Shown here piece after piece: positions 6,131 through 7,485 of a DNA stretch of 7,485 bases; the stretch's first letter is position 1; every line of letters begins with the position of its first letter. Origin of the DNA: Paludibacteraceae bacterium (lineage in GTDB: Bacteria; Bacteroidota; Bacteroidia; Bacteroidales; Paludibacteraceae); contig CANIXM010000085.1 of the NCBI GenBank assembly GCA_947471245.1, positions 1-7,485 of the forward strand. The letters are read 5' to 3'. The notes below the pieces were generated by a model. It was given only the letters and a program-made list of their open reading frames with translations. It was not told the origin of the DNA and made no database searches. The position numbers and the translations under genes were made by a program.

Positions 6131-7222
6131 TTGAACACCAAGTCGTACCATATCCTATGTTATCCGCTATCCATGGTTTATGGACTGATAACACGAGTGC
6201 GTAATTGGCTCTTTGATAGGGATCTTATTCTCAAATCAACCATTTTCGATATCCCAATTATTTCTGTTGGAAACCTCACAGCTGGAGGTACTGGCAAAAC
6301 ACCTCATACCGAATTAATTCTTTCATTACTCCAAGATCAATGGAAAGTAGCCATGCTCAGTCGCGGTTACAAAAGAACTTCGAAAGGGTTTGTAATGGCC
6401 GACCACAATGCTGACTGCAACACCCTTGGTGACGAGCCTTACCAGATTCATCTCAAATTTCCAAAAGTGACCGTAGCTGTCGATGAAAAGAGGGTTAATG
6501 GCATCAATCAGCTCCTGTCTTCATGTCCGGATATAGATGCGATAGTACTTGACGATGCATTCCAACATCGATTTGTACAGCCAGGCTTGTCCATTTTACT
6601 CACCGATTATCAGCATCTCTACTTTCAAGACAAATTGCTACCACTAGGACGCCTTAGAGAAAATCCAAAAGGCGCTATAAGAGCCAATATCATCATTGTA
6701 ACTAAGTGTCCTGCTGACATCAGTCCCATGGATAAACGACTTGTGGTGACAGGTATAAAGCCAGATAATCATCAGCTTTTGTTGTTTTCTAGCTACAAGT
6801 ATGAGGAGATAAAGCCAGTATTCCCTCAGTATTTGACTAATGTCTGGACATATGATCGTATCAAGTCTGAACATGCATCTGTACTGCTAATTGCAGGTAT
6901 CGTCTCTCCGCAGCCTATTGTAGAGCATTTGAATCACTATACCAAGGCCGTATTTACGTCTTTCTTTGAAGATCATCATAGCTTCCTAACCAAAGATTTT
7001 GAGCAGTTTACCAGACGGTTTAATACCATTTTTGCCCGTAACAAATTGATTCTGCTTACGGAAAAGGATGCTGCCAAAATTATAAATAATCCACACTATC
7101 CAGAGGCTTTAAAACCATTTACCTACACATTACCCATTAAAGTTCAGATTCTTAATGATGAGGAATCTAAGTTCAATCAAAAAATAAAGAATTATGTTGT
7201 CGAAAATCCAAGAAACTGCTGA
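6131..7222 (+). CDS. lpxK: Tetraacyldisaccharide 4'-kinase LpxK
   Basis: LpxK phosphorylates the 4' position of the tetraacyldisaccharide 1-phosphate intermediate with ATP, giving lipid IVA on the cytoplasmic face of the inner membrane. The protein has 363 residues. Visible features are the N-terminal amphipathic helix (YPLSMVYGLITRVRNWLF, 11-28), the P-loop in GNLTAGGTGKTP (47-58), LSRGYKR (76-82), GDEP (100-103), VLDDAFQHR (139-147) with the conserved aspartates, PLGRLRE (171-177), the nucleotide-base motif TKCP (191-194), EDHHSF (280-285) and LTEKDAAK (309-316). The start is inferred to be TTG at 6131, which keeps the full membrane helix; the ATG at 6173 (codon 15) would cut into it. The gene overlaps the start of the phosphorylase gene by 29 bases. 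Its presence implies a Gram-negative outer membrane with lipid A. Confidence 0.93.
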   Translation: MNTKSYHILCYPLSMVYGLITRVRNWLFDRDLILKSTIFDIPIISVGNLTAGGTGKTPHTELILSLLQDQWKVAMLSRGYKRTSKGFVMADHNADCNTLGDEPYQIHLKFPKVTVAVDEKRVNGINQLLSSCPDIDAIVLDDAFQHRFVQPGLSILLTDYQHLYFQDKLLPLGRLRENPKGAIRANIIIVTKCPADISPMDKRLVVTGIKPDNHQLLLFSSYKYEEIKPVFPQYLTNVWTYDRIKSEHASVLLIAGIVSPQPIVEHLNHYTKAVFTSFFEDHHSFLTKDFEQFTRRFNTIFARNKLILLTEKDAAKIINNPHYPEALKPFTYTLPIKVQILNDEESKFNQKIKNYVVENPRNC

Positions 7223-7485
7223 CTTCTTAAGATCACAAATGACCACTTTCCCTCGCACAGGAATCATTCTAGGAACAGGTCTAGGCAATCTAGCCACACA
7301 AATCACCCATAAAACTGAAATTCCTTACGAAACCATTCCTAATTTTCCTCTTTCTACAGTGGAAGGACATAGCGGGAAACTCATACTCGGGAAACTCGGA
7401 GAAGTAGACGTACTTGCCATGCAAGGTAGATTTCATTATTACGAAGGCTACAACATGAAAGAAGTGACTTTCCCGGTAAGAGTAA
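7194..7485 (+). CDS. Purine nucleoside phosphorylase, 5' part only
   Basis: 97 codons are present before the window ends, about a third of a normal protein of this family. The enzyme cleaves inosine or guanosine with phosphate to the base and ribose 1-phosphate in purine salvage. Motifs of the trimeric PNP-I/MTAP family are clear: IILGTGLGN (24-32), the phosphate loop with threonine at position 28 where the mammalian enzyme has serine; FPLSTVEGHSG (51-61); and MQGRFHYYEGY (76-86), whose Arg79, His81 and Tyr83 align with known active-site residues. The ATG at 7194 gives MLSKIQETADFL, as expected for Bacteroidota homologues, and overlaps the end of lpxK by 29 bases, so the two are probably co-transcribed and translationally coupled. 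Substrate choice (guanosine/inosine versus methylthioadenosine) is decided by C-terminal residues not visible here. Confidence 0.9.
   Translation, partial: MLSKIQETADFLRSQMTTFPRTGIILGTGLGNLATQITHKTEIPYETIPNFPLSTVEGHSGKLILGKLGEVDVLAMQGRFHYYEGYNMKEVTFPVRV

Noticed and set aside
6013..6204. 63-codon plus-strand frame across the yidD end and lpxK start
   Set aside because: It overlaps the conserved C-terminus of yidD in another frame and shows no family resemblance; the promoter in the gap explains the spacing better.

Overview
The window looks like ordinary chromosomal DNA of a member of the Bacteroidota. The evidence is the gene set: a nucleoside kinase with a threonyl-tRNA-synthetase-like front half, a DUF4271 membrane protein next to hemD, and rnpA following hemD instead of rpmH. 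It is also the promoter style (TTTG/TTG, about 19 bases, TAnnTTTG) and the A-rich rather than Shine-Dalgarno-like sequence before starts. I cannot resolve the order or family.

Layout. Bases 1-556 (minus) hold the N-terminal third of the nucleoside kinase, cut by the window edge. A divergent, 379-base non-coding region follows (557-935). It carries one good promoter pointing right, two dyad-symmetry elements and a 14-codon reading frame. An isolated arginine-biosynthesis aminotransferase gene, argD (936-2057, plus), comes next. It converges on a minus-strand extended-SDR NAD-dependent epimerase/dehydratase (2084-3100), with an imperfect hairpin across the junction. After a 97-base divergent gap, seven genes run in the same direction to the end of the window: a LOG-family (TIGR00730) protein, a DUF4271 membrane protein, hemD, rnpA, yidD, lpxK and a truncated purine nucleoside phosphorylase gene.

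How the genes fit together. The rightward run is a housekeeping cluster joined by close spacing: a 6-base gap between the LOG and DUF4271 genes, a 4-base rnpA/yidD overlap and a 29-base lpxK/pnp overlap. It mixes nucleotide metabolism (LOG, PNP), haem synthesis (hemD), tRNA 5' maturation (rnpA), membrane-protein insertion (yidD) and lipid A synthesis (lpxK). A well-formed promoter just before lpxK suggests that lpxK-pnp is also transcribed on its own. Two genes, hemD and lpxK, appear to start with TTG and yidD with GTG.

I see no mobile element, CRISPR array, tRNA, rRNA or defence system, and no convincing undescribed multi-gene system. The parts most worth a second look are the structured leader of the solitary argD and the uncharacterised DUF4271 protein in the hemD-rnpA-yidD neighbourhood.
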